Source: an uncultured Clostridia bacterium (lineage in GTDB: Bacteria; Bacillota; Clostridia; Christensenellales; Aristaeellaceae). From it: DNA of 64,000 bases. Below, one piece after another: positions 1-8,294 of this stretch. Made by a program: the position numbers and the translations under genes. Each line of letters starts with the position of its first letter. Within the stretch, counting starts at the first letter, position 1. The stretch is from positions 1 to 64,000 of the forward strand of contig CAMVHE010000009.1 of assembly GCA_947167215.1 (NCBI GenBank). The letters run 5' to 3'. The notes below the pieces were generated by a model. It was given only the letters and a program-made list of their open reading frames with translations, was not told where the DNA came from and ran no database searches.

Positions 1-2
1 TG

Positions 3-2273
3 AAAGCCGCCGGTTCCCTGAAAAAGATCGTGCTGCTGCTGAACACCGCCAACGCGGTGGAGCTCGACGTGATTGACCCCACTGTCTGTGGAGAGGATTT
101 CGGCATTGACGCCTGCCTGTGGGTCGGCGAAGTAGGCCAGAGCGGCATACGATCCATCGGTGATCTGCTGAATGGCAAGATCAATCCTTCCGGCCGCCTG
201 GTGGATACCTACTGCTATGACAACACTACCTCTCCCGCCGTGCAGAACGCCTATGTAACCTCCTACTCCAACGCAGCCCAGGCAGGTCTGGCCTTTGCCA
301 AGACCAATAACGAGTATTACGTTGTCTATCAGGAAGGAATCTACATCGGCTATCGCTACTATGAAACCCGATATGAGGACATGGTGCTGGGCAATGCCAA
401 CTTGGGCGATTACGACTACGCCAAGACCGTTGCCTTCCCCTTCGGCTATGGCTTGAATTACAGCAATCTTTCCTATGGCAAACTGAACATGAAGGAAAAC
501 GGTGACAGCTTTGACTTCACAGTAGACGTCACCAACCCCTCTGACCGGGACGCCCGGGAGGCAGTGCTGATCTACATGCAGAGTCCTTACACCGCCTACG
601 ACAGACAGAATGGCATCGAAAAAGCTTCTGTGGAACTCGTTGGCTACACCAAGATTGATGTACCTGCAGGCAAGACCGTAACTGCAAATGTATCCGTCGC
701 AAAATCCGAAATGCGCACCTACGATGCAAACGGTGCCAAGACTTATATTGTGGATGAAGGCAACTACTACTTCGCCACGGGTAATGGCGCACATGAAGCC
801 CTGAACAACATTCTGATGCAGAAATCCGCACAGAATGATACTGCCAATGGAACCGTAGATACTTCCAGAATAATAGGAGAAGGCAAAGCTGAACTGGCTG
901 TTGTCTACAAACAGGCAAAACAGGACACCACCACCTATGCCACCAGCCACACCGGCTTCGCCATCACCAACCAGCTGGATCATGGCGACCTGAACAAGTT
1001 CGATACGGACACCAGCAATGACATCCGGTACCTGACCCGTGCTGACTGGGCAGGCACCATGCCCAAGGCGGATCTTTCCAACAACACTTACAGTGCCGCC
1101 GTGCAGATGGCCGCCAACGACAAGTTGGTGAAAGCCCTGAACACTATCATCGACTCTGAAAAGAAGGGCTCCATGCCCACGATGGGCAAAGAGGGAGAAC
1201 TGACCCTGGCCCACTTCATCGGTATTCCCCTGGATGGCTCCATTACCCTGCAGAACGGCCAGACCTATACCTGGGATGATCTGCTGGATCAGGTCAAATT
1301 CAACGAGATGGCCAAGCTGATCGGCCAGACTTACCACGCCACCGCTGCGGTCAAGAGCGTGGGCAAACCTGCCACCAAGGATGAAAACGGCCCCCAGGGA
1401 ATCACCGCCACCCTGACCGGGGGCTCCTCCTCCACCAGTTACACATCCGAAGATATCATGGCCGCATCCTTTGACCCCGCCATTGCCGAAGCCGTAGGTC
1501 GCTCCATGGGCAATGACTGCCTCATGGCAAATCGTAAAGCCTATTCCGGTATCTACGGCCCCGGAGCCAATATTCACCGTACCCCCTATTCCGGCCGCAA
1601 CTTCGAATACTATTCCGAAGACCCCTTCATTTCCGGCAAAACCTGTGCCGCAGAAACCGCCGGCATCCAGAGCAAGGGTGTATATGTGTACAACAAACAT
1701 TTTGCCTTCAATGATCAGGAAACCGGCCGTGACGGTATCTGTGTGTGGACCAATGAACAGGCCGCCCGTGAAATCTACCTCCAGGCTTTTGAATATCCTA
1801 TTACCGATGCCAATGCCTACTGTGTCATGACTTCCTTTAACCGTCTTGGCGCCATCTGGGCCGGCGGCGACTACAATCTGATTACCAATATCCTCCGCGG
1901 CGAGTTCGGCATGCCGGGCTTTGTACTCACTGACTTCTCTAATAACAACCAGTTCATGGACGTTATCCAGGGACTGCTGGCAGGCGGAGACGGCTGGGAC
2001 TGCAATGATGCTTCCAAGTGGACGGATAAACTCAAAACTTATTCCGAGGATCCGCAGGTCGTGTCTGCCATGCGTGAAGCCACCAAGCATATCCTCTACA
2101 CTGTTGCAAACTCCAATGCCATGAACGGCATGGGCTTCAACACTATTGTGGAAGAAGTGCACGGTTGGTGGCAGGATGCCATTACCTACGGGCAGATCGG
2201 TACCGGCGTACTGACGGTTCTTTTCCTCACCCTCAGCATTCTCAGCAGCCGAAAGGCAAAGAGACAGAAATAA
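3..2273 (+). CDS. GH3 glycosidase, inverted domain order, membrane-anchored (5' partial)
   Basis: Family 3 glycoside hydrolase (beta-glucosidase/xylosidase type) acting outside the cell. The reading frame is open to the window edge, so the start is missing; 756 residues remain. Order seen: the end of the GH3 C-terminal domain (KIVLLLNTANAVEL, PSGRLVDTY, FPFGYGLNYSNL), a fibronectin-III-like domain, then the catalytic barrel with GPQGIT, SGRNFEYYSEDP, KHFAFNDQE and GFVLTDF. The Asp of TDF (codon 1932-1934) is the expected nucleophile. This is the reverse of the usual barrel-first order, as known in some rumen enzymes. A single C-terminal membrane helix is followed by RKAKRQK, which should face the cytoplasm, placing the enzyme outside. 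The exact substrate cannot be read. A weak terminator and then the CE1 esterase gene follow. Confidence 0.9.
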   Translation, partial: KAAGSLKKIVLLLNTANAVELDVIDPTVCGEDFGIDACLWVGEVGQSGIRSIGDLLNGKINPSGRLVDTYCYDNTTSPAVQNAYVTSYSNAAQAGLAFAKTNNEYYVVYQEGIYIGYRYYETRYEDMVLGNANLGDYDYAKTVAFPFGYGLNYSNLSYGKLNMKENGDSFDFTVDVTNPSDRDAREAVLIYMQSPYTAYDRQNGIEKASVELVGYTKIDVPAGKTVTANVSVAKSEMRTYDANGAKTYIVDEGNYYFATGNGAHEALNNILMQKSAQNDTANGTVDTSRIIGEGKAELAVVYKQAKQDTTTYATSHTGFAITNQLDHGDLNKFDTDTSNDIRYLTRADWAGTMPKADLSNNTYSAAVQMAANDKLVKALNTIIDSEKKGSMPTMGKEGELTLAHFIGIPLDGSITLQNGQTYTWDDLLDQVKFNEMAKLIGQTYHATAAVKSVGKPATKDENGPQGITATLTGGSSSTSYTSEDIMAASFDPAIAEAVGRSMGNDCLMANRKAYSGIYGPGANIHRTPYSGRNFEYYSEDPFISGKTCAAETAGIQSKGVYVYNKHFAFNDQETGRDGICVWTNEQAAREIYLQAFEYPITDANAYCVMTSFNRLGAIWAGGDYNLITNILRGEFGMPGFVLTDFSNNNQFMDVIQGLLAGGDGWDCNDASKWTDKLKTYSEDPQVVSAMREATKHILYTVANSNAMNGMGFNTIVEEVHGWWQDAITYGQIGTGVLTVLFLTLSILSSRKAKRQK

Positions 2274-2278
2274 TGAAA

Positions 2279-2320
2279 TCCGAGGGGCATACACCCCCTC
2301 GGACATCCGACCGTTTTTTT
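2279..2320 (+). terminator. Hairpin with downstream T-run after the first GH3 gene
   Basis: An 8-bp stem (TCCGAGGG/CCCTCGGA, 2279-2303) is followed ten bases later by seven T. The gap between stem and T-run makes this a weak or partial terminator, so some read-through into the esterase gene is possible. Confidence 0.5.
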
Positions 2321-2360
2321 CATTATCTTTACACTGCAACACAGGAAAGGAGACCCTTCC

Positions 2361-3347
2361 ATGAAAAAGCTTATCACTCTGCTTTGCATCCTGATGCTCA
2401 TCCTCTGTTCCATGTCCGCCCTCGCAGAAGGACGCACCGCTCCTGAAGATAAGAAAGTCATCACCACCGATGATGTGATTGGTGCAGAGACCATCTTCAA
2501 AAAATATGACAGTAAGTTTTATGATGCAGAATCCACACAGCCGGGCACCGTGGTGCGCCTGGACTATACCACTACTGCTTACGGTGCTGAACAGGCTTCC
2601 TGGGTAAATGTATACCTGCCATATGGTTATGACGAAAACGGCACTGAACGGTATAATGTGATTTACTTTCTCCACGGCACCAATGAGACTCAGGACAGCT
2701 ATATCGGTGACGAAAAGGCCAAGAACGCACTCGACAACATGATCGAAGTTGGCATCACCGAACCGTTCATCATGGTTTTCCCAACCTACTATTATGATTA
2801 TGAAACCCGTGCCATCGACATGGAAGCTTTCTCTGAAAAAGAGATGCGCAACGATATCATGCCCGCGGTCGAAAGCACTTACCGGACCTATGCCGAAACC
2901 ACGGACGATGCAGGCTTCATCGCCTCCCGGGACCATCGCGCCTTTGCCGGTTTCTCCCGTGGCTGCTATGCATGCTGGCATCAGCTGTTTCACAGTCTTG
3001 ACCGCGCCAAATGGTATATGCCTTTCTCAGCAAACATCAGCAGCGCCACGGAAATGGGACTGGATATGCCAGTAGAAGAACAGATGCAACTGCTGAAAGA
3101 TGCCTTGAATGCTCAGTCCGATTACAAAAATGATTTCTTCATTTATGCCGCATGCGGCGGAAAGCGGGACATGATGTATGATGTGAACGCCGCACTGATT
3201 TCAGCCATGGTTGCCGATACCGACGATTTCAGCTACGGAATGAATCCTGCTGAAAACAATCTGTATTACAGCATCTCCGGCGAGATACACCAGACACTAA
3301 TGAGCCGCTTCTATTTCTACAACGCCTTTGGCGTGGTGTTCAAGTAA
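2361..3347 (+). CDS. Secreted CE1-type carbohydrate esterase
   Basis: Predicted secreted alpha/beta-hydrolase of the esterase D/CE1 group (feruloyl or acetylxylan esterase type), 328 aa. A Sec signal peptide (MKKLITLLCILMLILC... ending SALAEG) covers about residues 1-24. The oxyanion region reads IYFLHGTNET, the nucleophile elbow is GFSRG (Ser199) and a C-terminal His310 in GEIHQ would complete the triad. A clear AGGAG lies ahead of the ATG. It sits directly behind a GH3 gene on the same strand, which suggests that both attack substituted plant polysaccharide. The true ester substrate is not visible from sequence. The start is fixed by the signal peptide. Confidence 0.8.
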   Translation: MKKLITLLCILMLILCSMSALAEGRTAPEDKKVITTDDVIGAETIFKKYDSKFYDAESTQPGTVVRLDYTTTAYGAEQASWVNVYLPYGYDENGTERYNVIYFLHGTNETQDSYIGDEKAKNALDNMIEVGITEPFIMVFPTYYYDYETRAIDMEAFSEKEMRNDIMPAVESTYRTYAETTDDAGFIASRDHRAFAGFSRGCYACWHQLFHSLDRAKWYMPFSANISSATEMGLDMPVEEQMQLLKDALNAQSDYKNDFFIYAACGGKRDMMYDVNAALISAMVADTDDFSYGMNPAENNLYYSISGEIHQTLMSRFYFYNAFGVVFK

Positions 3348-3366
3348 ACCTCAATCATATAAACGG

Positions 3367-3410
3367 ACCGAAGATTCTGCCCGGCGCAGGCAAATCTTCG
3401 GTCTTCTTTT
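3367..3410 (+). terminator. Rho-independent terminator after the esterase gene
   Basis: Perfect 10-bp stem ACCGAAGATT/AATCTTCGGT (3367-3402) followed by CTTCTTTTCATTTT. It closes the GH3-esterase unit before the phage remnant. Confidence 0.85.
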
Positions 3411-3423
3411 CATTTTAAATTAG

Positions 3424-3504
3424 TATAGGGTTAATCAGGCTGTGGATGGCCACTTCGGGAAGAATAATCTGGTGGATATGCTGAGCATCGATCCGGAGGT
3501 CTGA
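3424..3504 (+). pseudogene. 3' stub of a phage structural gene
   Basis: A 26-codon frame (YRVNQAVDGHFGKNNLVDML..., ending SIDPEV) with no start of its own; a stop codon lies directly upstream at 3421. Its stop is 2 bp before the ATG of the head-protein remnant, the tight spacing of a phage morphogenesis operon. I infer it is the C-terminus of the preceding phage gene (portal or similar), the rest having been deleted up to the esterase terminator. The identity of the parent gene is a guess. Confidence 0.45.
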
Positions 3505-3506
3505 CA

Positions 3507-4630
3507 ATGACACTTGGCGAAGAACTATCTGCAAAAATACAATACAAAAGGAACATATGGTGCGTCGCGGCAACTGCCCGACGCTCCAGTCCATTTTTGC
3601 GAAGATTGAGAAGGGCGGAGGCACATATATCGATGCGCATGAGTACACCTACCAGGTCGGGAAGCTTCTTTCCAGGATCTTCGGGCAAACGATTACGGTG
3701 GATGTGTTGCCAAACGGGCAGCTGGATATCAGCAACACAAAAAAGATCATTTCCGACGCTTTGAAAATGAACTTCGCGGACGTTTCTGAAACGACAGCCA
3801 ATATCCAGCGCAATCTGAATCGCACTGCAGGCCTCAACCTGGAGCCGGTCCTTCCGGATCTGAACAATTCCCGGATCAAGGGAATGACCACCCTGGCGAG
3901 TTCAAAACCGATCGATCAGGTAATGGATGAACTGAAGGAAGCAATCACGACCTTTTCTCAGCATATCGTCGATGAAGAACTGAAGGCAAATGCTGACAGT
4001 CACTATTCCGCCGGATTACAGCCCAGGATTATTCGGAAGGCCGAAGCCGGGTGCTGCAAATGGTGTTCTGCACTGGCTGGCGAGTATGATTATCCTGTTT
4101 AAAATCAGGATATCTTCCGACGCCACCAGCGCTGCCGGTGTACCACAGAGTACGATCCGGGCAGCGGTTCAAAAAAGAGGCAGAACGTCTGGAAACAGAG
4201 CGAATGGAGAAGTTTGACAGATAAGGAAACAGCTAATAAAATAGAGGCATCCGACAAAGAAATCTCTTATGCTTCCGCGCTTCGGAAAACGCCGAACCTG
4301 GCAGCTGCATTTATTAAGCAGCGGAACCAATCCAAAAACACACTGACAAGCGATATAATTCAAAACCATTCAGAGCTGCAATATTATACGGCCAAATCAA
4401 TGTTTGATTTTCTTAATATTATTGGCTTTGATGTACGCCCTCTTTCGAAGGGGCACCTGCAAGAAAAATCTTTTCAGGATGGCGGGGGATATAAGATTTA
4501 TTTCGGCGGAGATGGCGAGTTTCAATATCATCCATTAGATGGTTCTCATCACAAAAATGAATACTGGAAAGTATCAGGCGGAAAGGAGGGGACGAGACGC
4601 TATGGTATGGACGGAGAAGAAGTGCCATGA
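3507..4630 (+). pseudogene. Phage minor head (head morphogenesis) protein with C-terminal toxin-like domain, broken twice
   Basis: Remnant of a phage head-morphogenesis protein. It begins MTLGEELSAKIQ, is thrown out of frame by a tandem 5-bp duplication (AATAC AATAC, about 3536-3545), continues in a second frame (PTLQSIFAKIEKGGGTYIDAHEY) and reaches the Cys-rich motif CCKWCSALAGEYDYPV. A TAA at 4100-4102 then interrupts it in frame. The same frame resumes with IFRRHQRCRCTTEYDPG, so the CxxC/RCxC motif of the family is split only by one stop codon. Beyond it lie about 165 codons ending in a toxin-like region (YKIYFGGDGEFQYHP, SHHKNEYWKV, RRYGMDGEE). Removing the duplication and the stop restores one continuous protein. 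A TTG-initiated product from 4214 is conceivable but unproven. Confidence 0.75.
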
Positions 4631-4886
4631 CGAAACCACACTTAAAAAAATAGAATCTGAGTTCTCGAGCGTATTCCCTTCTGAAACTCAAAATGGGATG
4701 AATATTTATTTCGTTGGCGGAAATGACACTGCGCACATCGTCACCCTTAAAATGCCGGATGAAGATGAATGCTTTTTTGTTATTGAATACGGAAGCGGCG
4801 ACGACGGCGATGCATTTTATCTTTCAGATTATAATGATTTAAATGCAATGATTAAGGACATGATCGAGGAAGCTAAAAATGGCTAA
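4602..4886 (+). CDS. Small acidic protein, putative immunity protein for the head-linked toxin
   Basis: Intact 94-aa acidic protein beginning MVWTEKKCHDETTLKK and containing NIYFVGGNDTAHIV and a very acidic stretch (MPDEDECF, GSGDDGDAF). The ATG lies inside the last 29 bases of the toxin-like frame, with AAAGGAGG upstream. No family is recognised with certainty. Size, acidity and overlap with the end of a toxin-like domain are the usual hallmarks of an immunity gene, so that role is inferred from context. Unlike the upstream gene it carries no disruption, which could mean it still protects the host or has simply decayed less. Confidence 0.55.
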   Translation: MVWTEKKCHDETTLKKIESEFSSVFPSETQNGMNIYFVGGNDTAHIVTLKMPDEDECFFVIEYGSGDDGDAFYLSDYNDLNAMIKDMIEEAKNG

Positions 4887-5244
4887 AGACGATTATAACG
4901 TACTTGTTTATAAAATACTGCTGTATTTCTACGCTATTCTGAAACGGAAAATTGCCTACCAGGATGAAGCTTTCGATGCCCTGATTTCAAAATCCGATAT
5001 TTCTGATGAATATCTGACTGATATCCTGCACATGATGCAGGATGAGGGACTTATCAAAGGCCTCACGTTCATTAATGTCTGGGGTGGAGATTGTATTCTG
5101 ACCTGTGGAAAGGAGGAAATCAGGATTACTCCTTCCGGCATCCACTATCTCGAAGAAAATAGCAAAATGAAGAAGATTGGCGACACACTCACGAAGACGC
5201 CAGGCATTGTCGCGTCACTGATAAACATTGTGCGCCCGATTTAA
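4879..5244 (+). CDS. yjcQ: YjcQ-family winged-helix protein
   Basis: A 121-aa protein (MAKDDYNVLVYKILLYFYAILK...) matching the pattern of the YjcQ family, small winged-helix proteins common in prophages and integrative elements of Firmicutes. Visible features are the aromatic N-terminal helix, a DEYLTDILHMMQDEGLIKGL helix-turn segment and ITPSGIHYLEENSKM typical of the recognition wing. The ATG overlaps the preceding gene by 8 bp, implying translational coupling. The frame appears intact. Its biochemical role is unknown; a regulatory function in the phage is the usual assumption. A strong terminator follows. Confidence 0.7.
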   Translation: MAKDDYNVLVYKILLYFYAILKRKIAYQDEAFDALISKSDISDEYLTDILHMMQDEGLIKGLTFINVWGGDCILTCGKEEIRITPSGIHYLEENSKMKKIGDTLTKTPGIVASLINIVRPI

Positions 5245-5262
5245 ATCGATTATAAACACCAT

Positions 5263-5298
5263 AAAAATAGCAAGAGCTTCGTGCCCTTGCTATTTTTA
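5263..5298 (+). terminator. Terminator behind the YjcQ gene
   Basis: Perfect 12-bp stem AAAAATAGCAAG/CTTGCTATTTTT around an 11-base loop, ending in a T-run. Confidence 0.85.
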
Positions 5299-5322
5299 TA
5301 CCCATCTGTTGGTAAGGAGACG

Positions 5323-5488
5323 ATGCAAAATGAACAGATTCGTGCTATGGAAAATTTACGCCTTTTCCTAGCAGTGCCAGGGCAGGCAGGACGTTAATAA
5401 AAAATGGACGGAGGGACGCATGACGGAAACAAGAAAAAGCCATCAGACTCCTACTCAGTCCGTGGTGTTGCCTTTCTCTCAATCCTGA
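5323..5488 (+). pseudogene. Stub of phage packaging genes (start of a terminase large subunit)
   Basis: Two very short frames with good ribosome sites. The first (5323-5397, 24 aa, MQNEQIRAMENLRLF...) is preceded by AAGGAG. The second (5420-5488, 22 aa, MTETRKSHQTPTQSVVLPF then SQS-stop) is preceded by GGAGGG. The second resembles, from memory, the extreme N-terminus of large terminase subunits of Firmicute siphophages, cut off after the VVLP motif. I infer an internal deletion in a prophage that joined this 5' end to unrelated sequence. The first frame may be the end of a neighbouring phage gene; I do not recognise it. Confidence 0.4.
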
Positions 5489-5533
5489 CCAGTATCGCTA
5501 CAGTTTTATCCGAAGCTCCGAAAGGCAATAATA

Positions 5534-5565
5534 AAAGGAATTCATACATATGTATGAATTCCTTT
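5534..5565 (-). terminator. 32-bp perfect palindrome, terminator of the tRNA-Ser transcript
   Basis: Positions 5534-5565 form a perfect 32-bp palindrome starting one base after the CCA end of tRNA-Ser(GCU) on the minus strand. The minus-strand transcript then runs into TTTTATTATT, which fits a Rho-independent terminator. A perfect inverted repeat at a phage-remnant/tRNA junction could also be a recombination scar. Confidence 0.75.
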
Positions 5566-5566
5566 A

Positions 5567-5658
5567 TGGCGCGGAAGGAGGGATTCGAACCCTCGCACCG
5601 GTTACCCCAGTCTACTCCCTTAGCAGGGGAGCCCCTTGAGCCACTTGGGTACTTCCGC
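5567..5658 (-). tRNA. tRNA-Ser (GCU anticodon)
   Basis: Class II tRNA of 92 nt read on the minus strand. Acceptor stem GCGGAAG pairs with CTTCCGC, with G73 and an encoded CCA. The anticodon loop CTGCTAA gives GCU, a long variable arm is present and the T-loop reads GGTTCGAATCC. It is transcribed behind tRNA-Ser(UGA) from the same promoter. Confidence 0.95.
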
Positions 5659-5679
5659 ATGGTCGACAGATATAAAATT

Positions 5680-5769
<90 letters not shown>

Positions 5770-5792
5770 AGTTCGGTCAACCAGCGTTGTTT

Positions 5793-5821
5793 ATTATATG
5801 CCCTTTTAAAGATGTTGTCAA
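5793..5821 (-). promoter_or_regulatory. Promoter of the tRNA-Ser pair
   Basis: On the minus strand TTGACA (5816-5821), 17-bp spacer, TATAAT (5793-5798). A perfect sigma-A consensus, as expected for tRNA genes. Confidence 0.9.
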
Positions 5822-5866
5822 TCTTTATTTTTGGTTCTTTCAGTATCAAAAAATCCATAAATATAT

Positions 5867-5896
5867 AAAAAGATCAACAAATTGTTGATCTTTTTT
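5867..5896. terminator. Terminator downstream of yitT
   Basis: Near-perfect hairpin AAAAGATCAACAA/TTGTTGATCTTTT with T-runs on both strands; it ends the birA-acpS-nnrD-yitT transcript. Confidence 0.8.
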
Positions 5897-5912
5897 AAAA
5901 GTTTTTTACTTT

Positions 5913-6788
5913 TCAGCCGTTGAAATCCGTTGAAAAACCTTCTCCCAGCGCTTCATGTACATCACAGATCGTCACAAACGCACTTGGGTCTTCTTCGTTG
6001 ACAATCTTCTTGAGCTTTGCCACTTCGACCTTGGAGATTACACACATCAGCATTCCCACCGGTTTTCCCGTGTAAGTTCCAGTTGCCTCTATTTCCGTGC
6101 AACCCCTGTTAAGTTCTGACAGTATGCGCGGAATGATCTTTTCCTTTTCCCTGGTTATGATCGTCGTCTGTACTGCAGTATTAAATCCCTTGATAATCAG
6201 GTCCATTGCCCTTGTTGAAACGTAACAGGCTACCAGGGCATAGAAAGCTGCTCCAATGCCAAAGCGTATTCCCGCCAGAATGACTACAATCGCATCAATT
6301 GCCATCAGAATTGCCGGAACTGTCAAAAACGTTACCCTGCGGTGTAGAATGGATGCAGCCATATCCGTTCCTCCGGTTGTTGAACCGGAACGTACAACCA
6401 AACCCAATCCGATTCCCAGTATCACACCACCAAACACCGCAGAAAGCATGATATTTCCTGTCAGATCGCGAATGGGAATCAAATCGATAAAAAAGGAAAG
6501 CAGGGAAGTTGCGACAAAAGAGCGCAAAGCAAAACGCCATCCTACATTCCGGAACCCGATCAGAAACAGCGGCAGGTTGATCAGAAAAGAGAGAAAGCCA
6601 ACGGGAAGGCCGGTTATATCCCAAAGAATTGTTGCAATACCCGTTACCCCTCCCGGGGCAATATCATATGGAATAAAAAAGAGGGAGTACGCAAAAGCCA
6701 TTACAAAGGCTCCCACTATCAGCAGCAGATAGTCCTTGCATAATCGTTTGCCTTCTTTATTGAAATTAATCTGTTTAAGCCCTTGCAA
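5913..6788 (-). CDS. YitT-family membrane protein (DUF161 + DUF2179)
   Basis: Integral membrane protein of 291 aa with five to six hydrophobic helices. The family signatures are FIPYDIAPGGVTGIA near residue 40 and VVRSGSTTGGTDMAA near residue 130. A soluble C-terminal DUF2179 domain from about residue 215 contains EATGTYTGKPVGMLMCVI and ends GEGFSTDFNG. The biochemical function of this widespread Firmicute family is not established. The start is a TTG with AAAGGA upstream, 24 bp behind nnrD, so it is the last gene of that operon. Confidence 0.85.
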   Translation of the reverse strand: MQGLKQINFNKEGKRLCKDYLLLIVGAFVMAFAYSLFFIPYDIAPGGVTGIATILWDITGLPVGFLSFLINLPLFLIGFRNVGWRFALRSFVATSLLSFFIDLIPIRDLTGNIMLSAVFGGVILGIGLGLVVRSGSTTGGTDMAASILHRRVTFLTVPAILMAIDAIVVILAGIRFGIGAAFYALVACYVSTRAMDLIIKGFNTAVQTTIITREKEKIIPRILSELNRGCTEIEATGTYTGKPVGMLMCVISKVEVAKLKKIVNEEDPSAFVTICDVHEALGEGFSTDFNG

Positions 6789-6812
6789 CGTAAATTGTCC
6801 TTTCCATCTCTG

Positions 6813-8294
6813 CTACATATGCAGAAAAGTACATATATCCATGGCAGTCATTGCTCTGCTGCCCATTGCATGTTCAGCAGCTTCTCCTGCCCGTCCATGA
6901 TAGAAGGCGCCCAGCCGAGCTGCATCATACGGTGAAGCACCCTGAGCCATTAAAGATGCAATGATTCCGGTCAGAACATCCCCGCTGCCTCCGGTTCCCA
7001 TGCCGTTGCAGCCGGTTATGTTCATGGAAAGGTCCAGCCCATGGCAGATTACGGTTGTTGCTCCCTTCAGAAGGACACAGGCGTCCATCTCGGAAGCCAG
7101 CCGCTGTGTAACATCCACCGGTGTCGACAGAACTTCCACGACGCCTGCATCACACAGCCTCGCCATTTCCCCCGGATGGGGAGTCATTACCGTGTTATTG
7201 CCCACCACTCCATGATGCCTTGCCAGAAGAACCAGTGCATCCGCGTCAATCACCTTGGGGATATCCGACGCAATCAGCGGTGCTATGGCCTCCCACGTAT
7301 CATCCTGTCTTCCAAGGCCGGGTCCGATCGCCAGTGCCTTCTTGCCTTCTGCCAGTTTCAGCAGTGCCTCTGCATCTGCTGCCGTCAGAAAGTCATTCGT
7401 GGTCACTGTCCGTGTCATCGCGCAGGGTGCCTGCATCTGCAGTACGGAAGCCACATTCTGAGGGCATGCCGCTGTTACCAGCCCCGCTCCTGCGCGCAGT
7501 GCAGCAGTCGTGCAGAGCAATGCTGCCCCTGCCATTCCGGAAGACCCTGCAACACAAAGAACATGGCCAAATGTCCCCTTATGTCCGTCCCTCGGTCGTT
7601 CAGGAAGAAGCATTCCGGCATCCTCGTCTTCCAGCACTTCTATGCCTTGTGCTCCATCCCATTCGGAAGGAATCCCGATATCCGCAATTTCAAGCTTTCC
7701 CGTACGTTCACGTCCCGGATACAGAAAATGACCGTGCTTTGCCCTGTGGAAGGTCACAGTTGCGACCGCGTGGACCGAAGTCCCCATTTCATGGCCGCTC
7801 GCGCCATCAATGCCCGATGGAATGTCCACCGCAATAATCGGAAGTCCACTGGCATTCATGCAGTCTATCAGTGCTGCAGACAGGCCTTCCACATTCCGGC
7901 TGAGCCCGGTTCCGAAGAGAGCATCCACAATCACAGTAACATCCTGCGGAATCTCCGGAACTGTATCATAGAGTACCTGGGAGGCAATGTTGCAGCTGTT
8001 GAGCAGTCTCGCATTAAGTCCTGCTTCTCCCTGCATCTGCAAAGGGCCTTTTGTCAGCCACACGTACGCTTTTCCTCCATGACCTGCAAATATCCTGGCT
8101 GCTGCGCATCCGTCGCCCCCATTATTCCCGCTTCCGCAGATAAAGAGCGCACTTCCTCCATCAGCCATGGAGCGTGTCTTCTCCGCCACTGCTTCCGCAG
8201 CATGCTCCATCAGCAGAAGGGAAGGATATCCGGTCGTTTTCATGAACGCCCCTTCCATCTCCCGCATGTCTTCAGGTGAAATCGTCTTCAGCAT
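6813..8294 (-). CDS. nnrD: Bifunctional NAD(P)HX epimerase/dehydratase
   Basis: Repairs damaged (hydrated) NADH and NADPH in the cytoplasm. The 493-aa protein joins an N-terminal epimerase domain (NnrE/YjeF-N type; SGNNGGDGCAAARI near residue 55, VDIPSGIDG near 157) to a C-terminal ADP/ATP-dependent dehydratase (PHPGEMARL, GTGGSGDVLTGI near 435). Length and order match bacterial NnrD fusions. It overlaps acpS by 23 bp and has GGAGGAA ahead of its ATG. Coupling to acpS is a frequent arrangement in Firmicutes. Confidence 0.93.
   Translation of the reverse strand: MLKTISPEDMREMEGAFMKTTGYPSLLLMEHAAEAVAEKTRSMADGGSALFICGSGNNGGDGCAAARIFAGHGGKAYVWLTKGPLQMQGEAGLNARLLNSCNIASQVLYDTVPEIPQDVTVIVDALFGTGLSRNVEGLSAALIDCMNASGLPIIAVDIPSGIDGASGHEMGTSVHAVATVTFHRAKHGHFLYPGRERTGKLEIADIGIPSEWDGAQGIEVLEDEDAGMLLPERPRDGHKGTFGHVLCVAGSSGMAGAALLCTTAALRAGAGLVTAACPQNVASVLQMQAPCAMTRTVTTNDFLTAADAEALLKLAEGKKALAIGPGLGRQDDTWEAIAPLIASDIPKVIDADALVLLARHHGVVGNNTVMTPHPGEMARLCDAGVVEVLSTPVDVTQRLASEMDACVLLKGATTVICHGLDLSMNITGCNGMGTGGSGDVLTGIIASLMAQGASPYDAARLGAFYHGRAGEAAEHAMGSRAMTAMDICTFLHM

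Larger units (their letters stand above)
5245..5566. other. Intergenic stretch between YjcQ and the tRNA pair
   Basis: About 320 bp that hold the YjcQ terminator, the two packaging-gene stubs and the palindromic terminator of the tRNA-Ser transcript. Nothing else was found. Confidence 0.6.
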
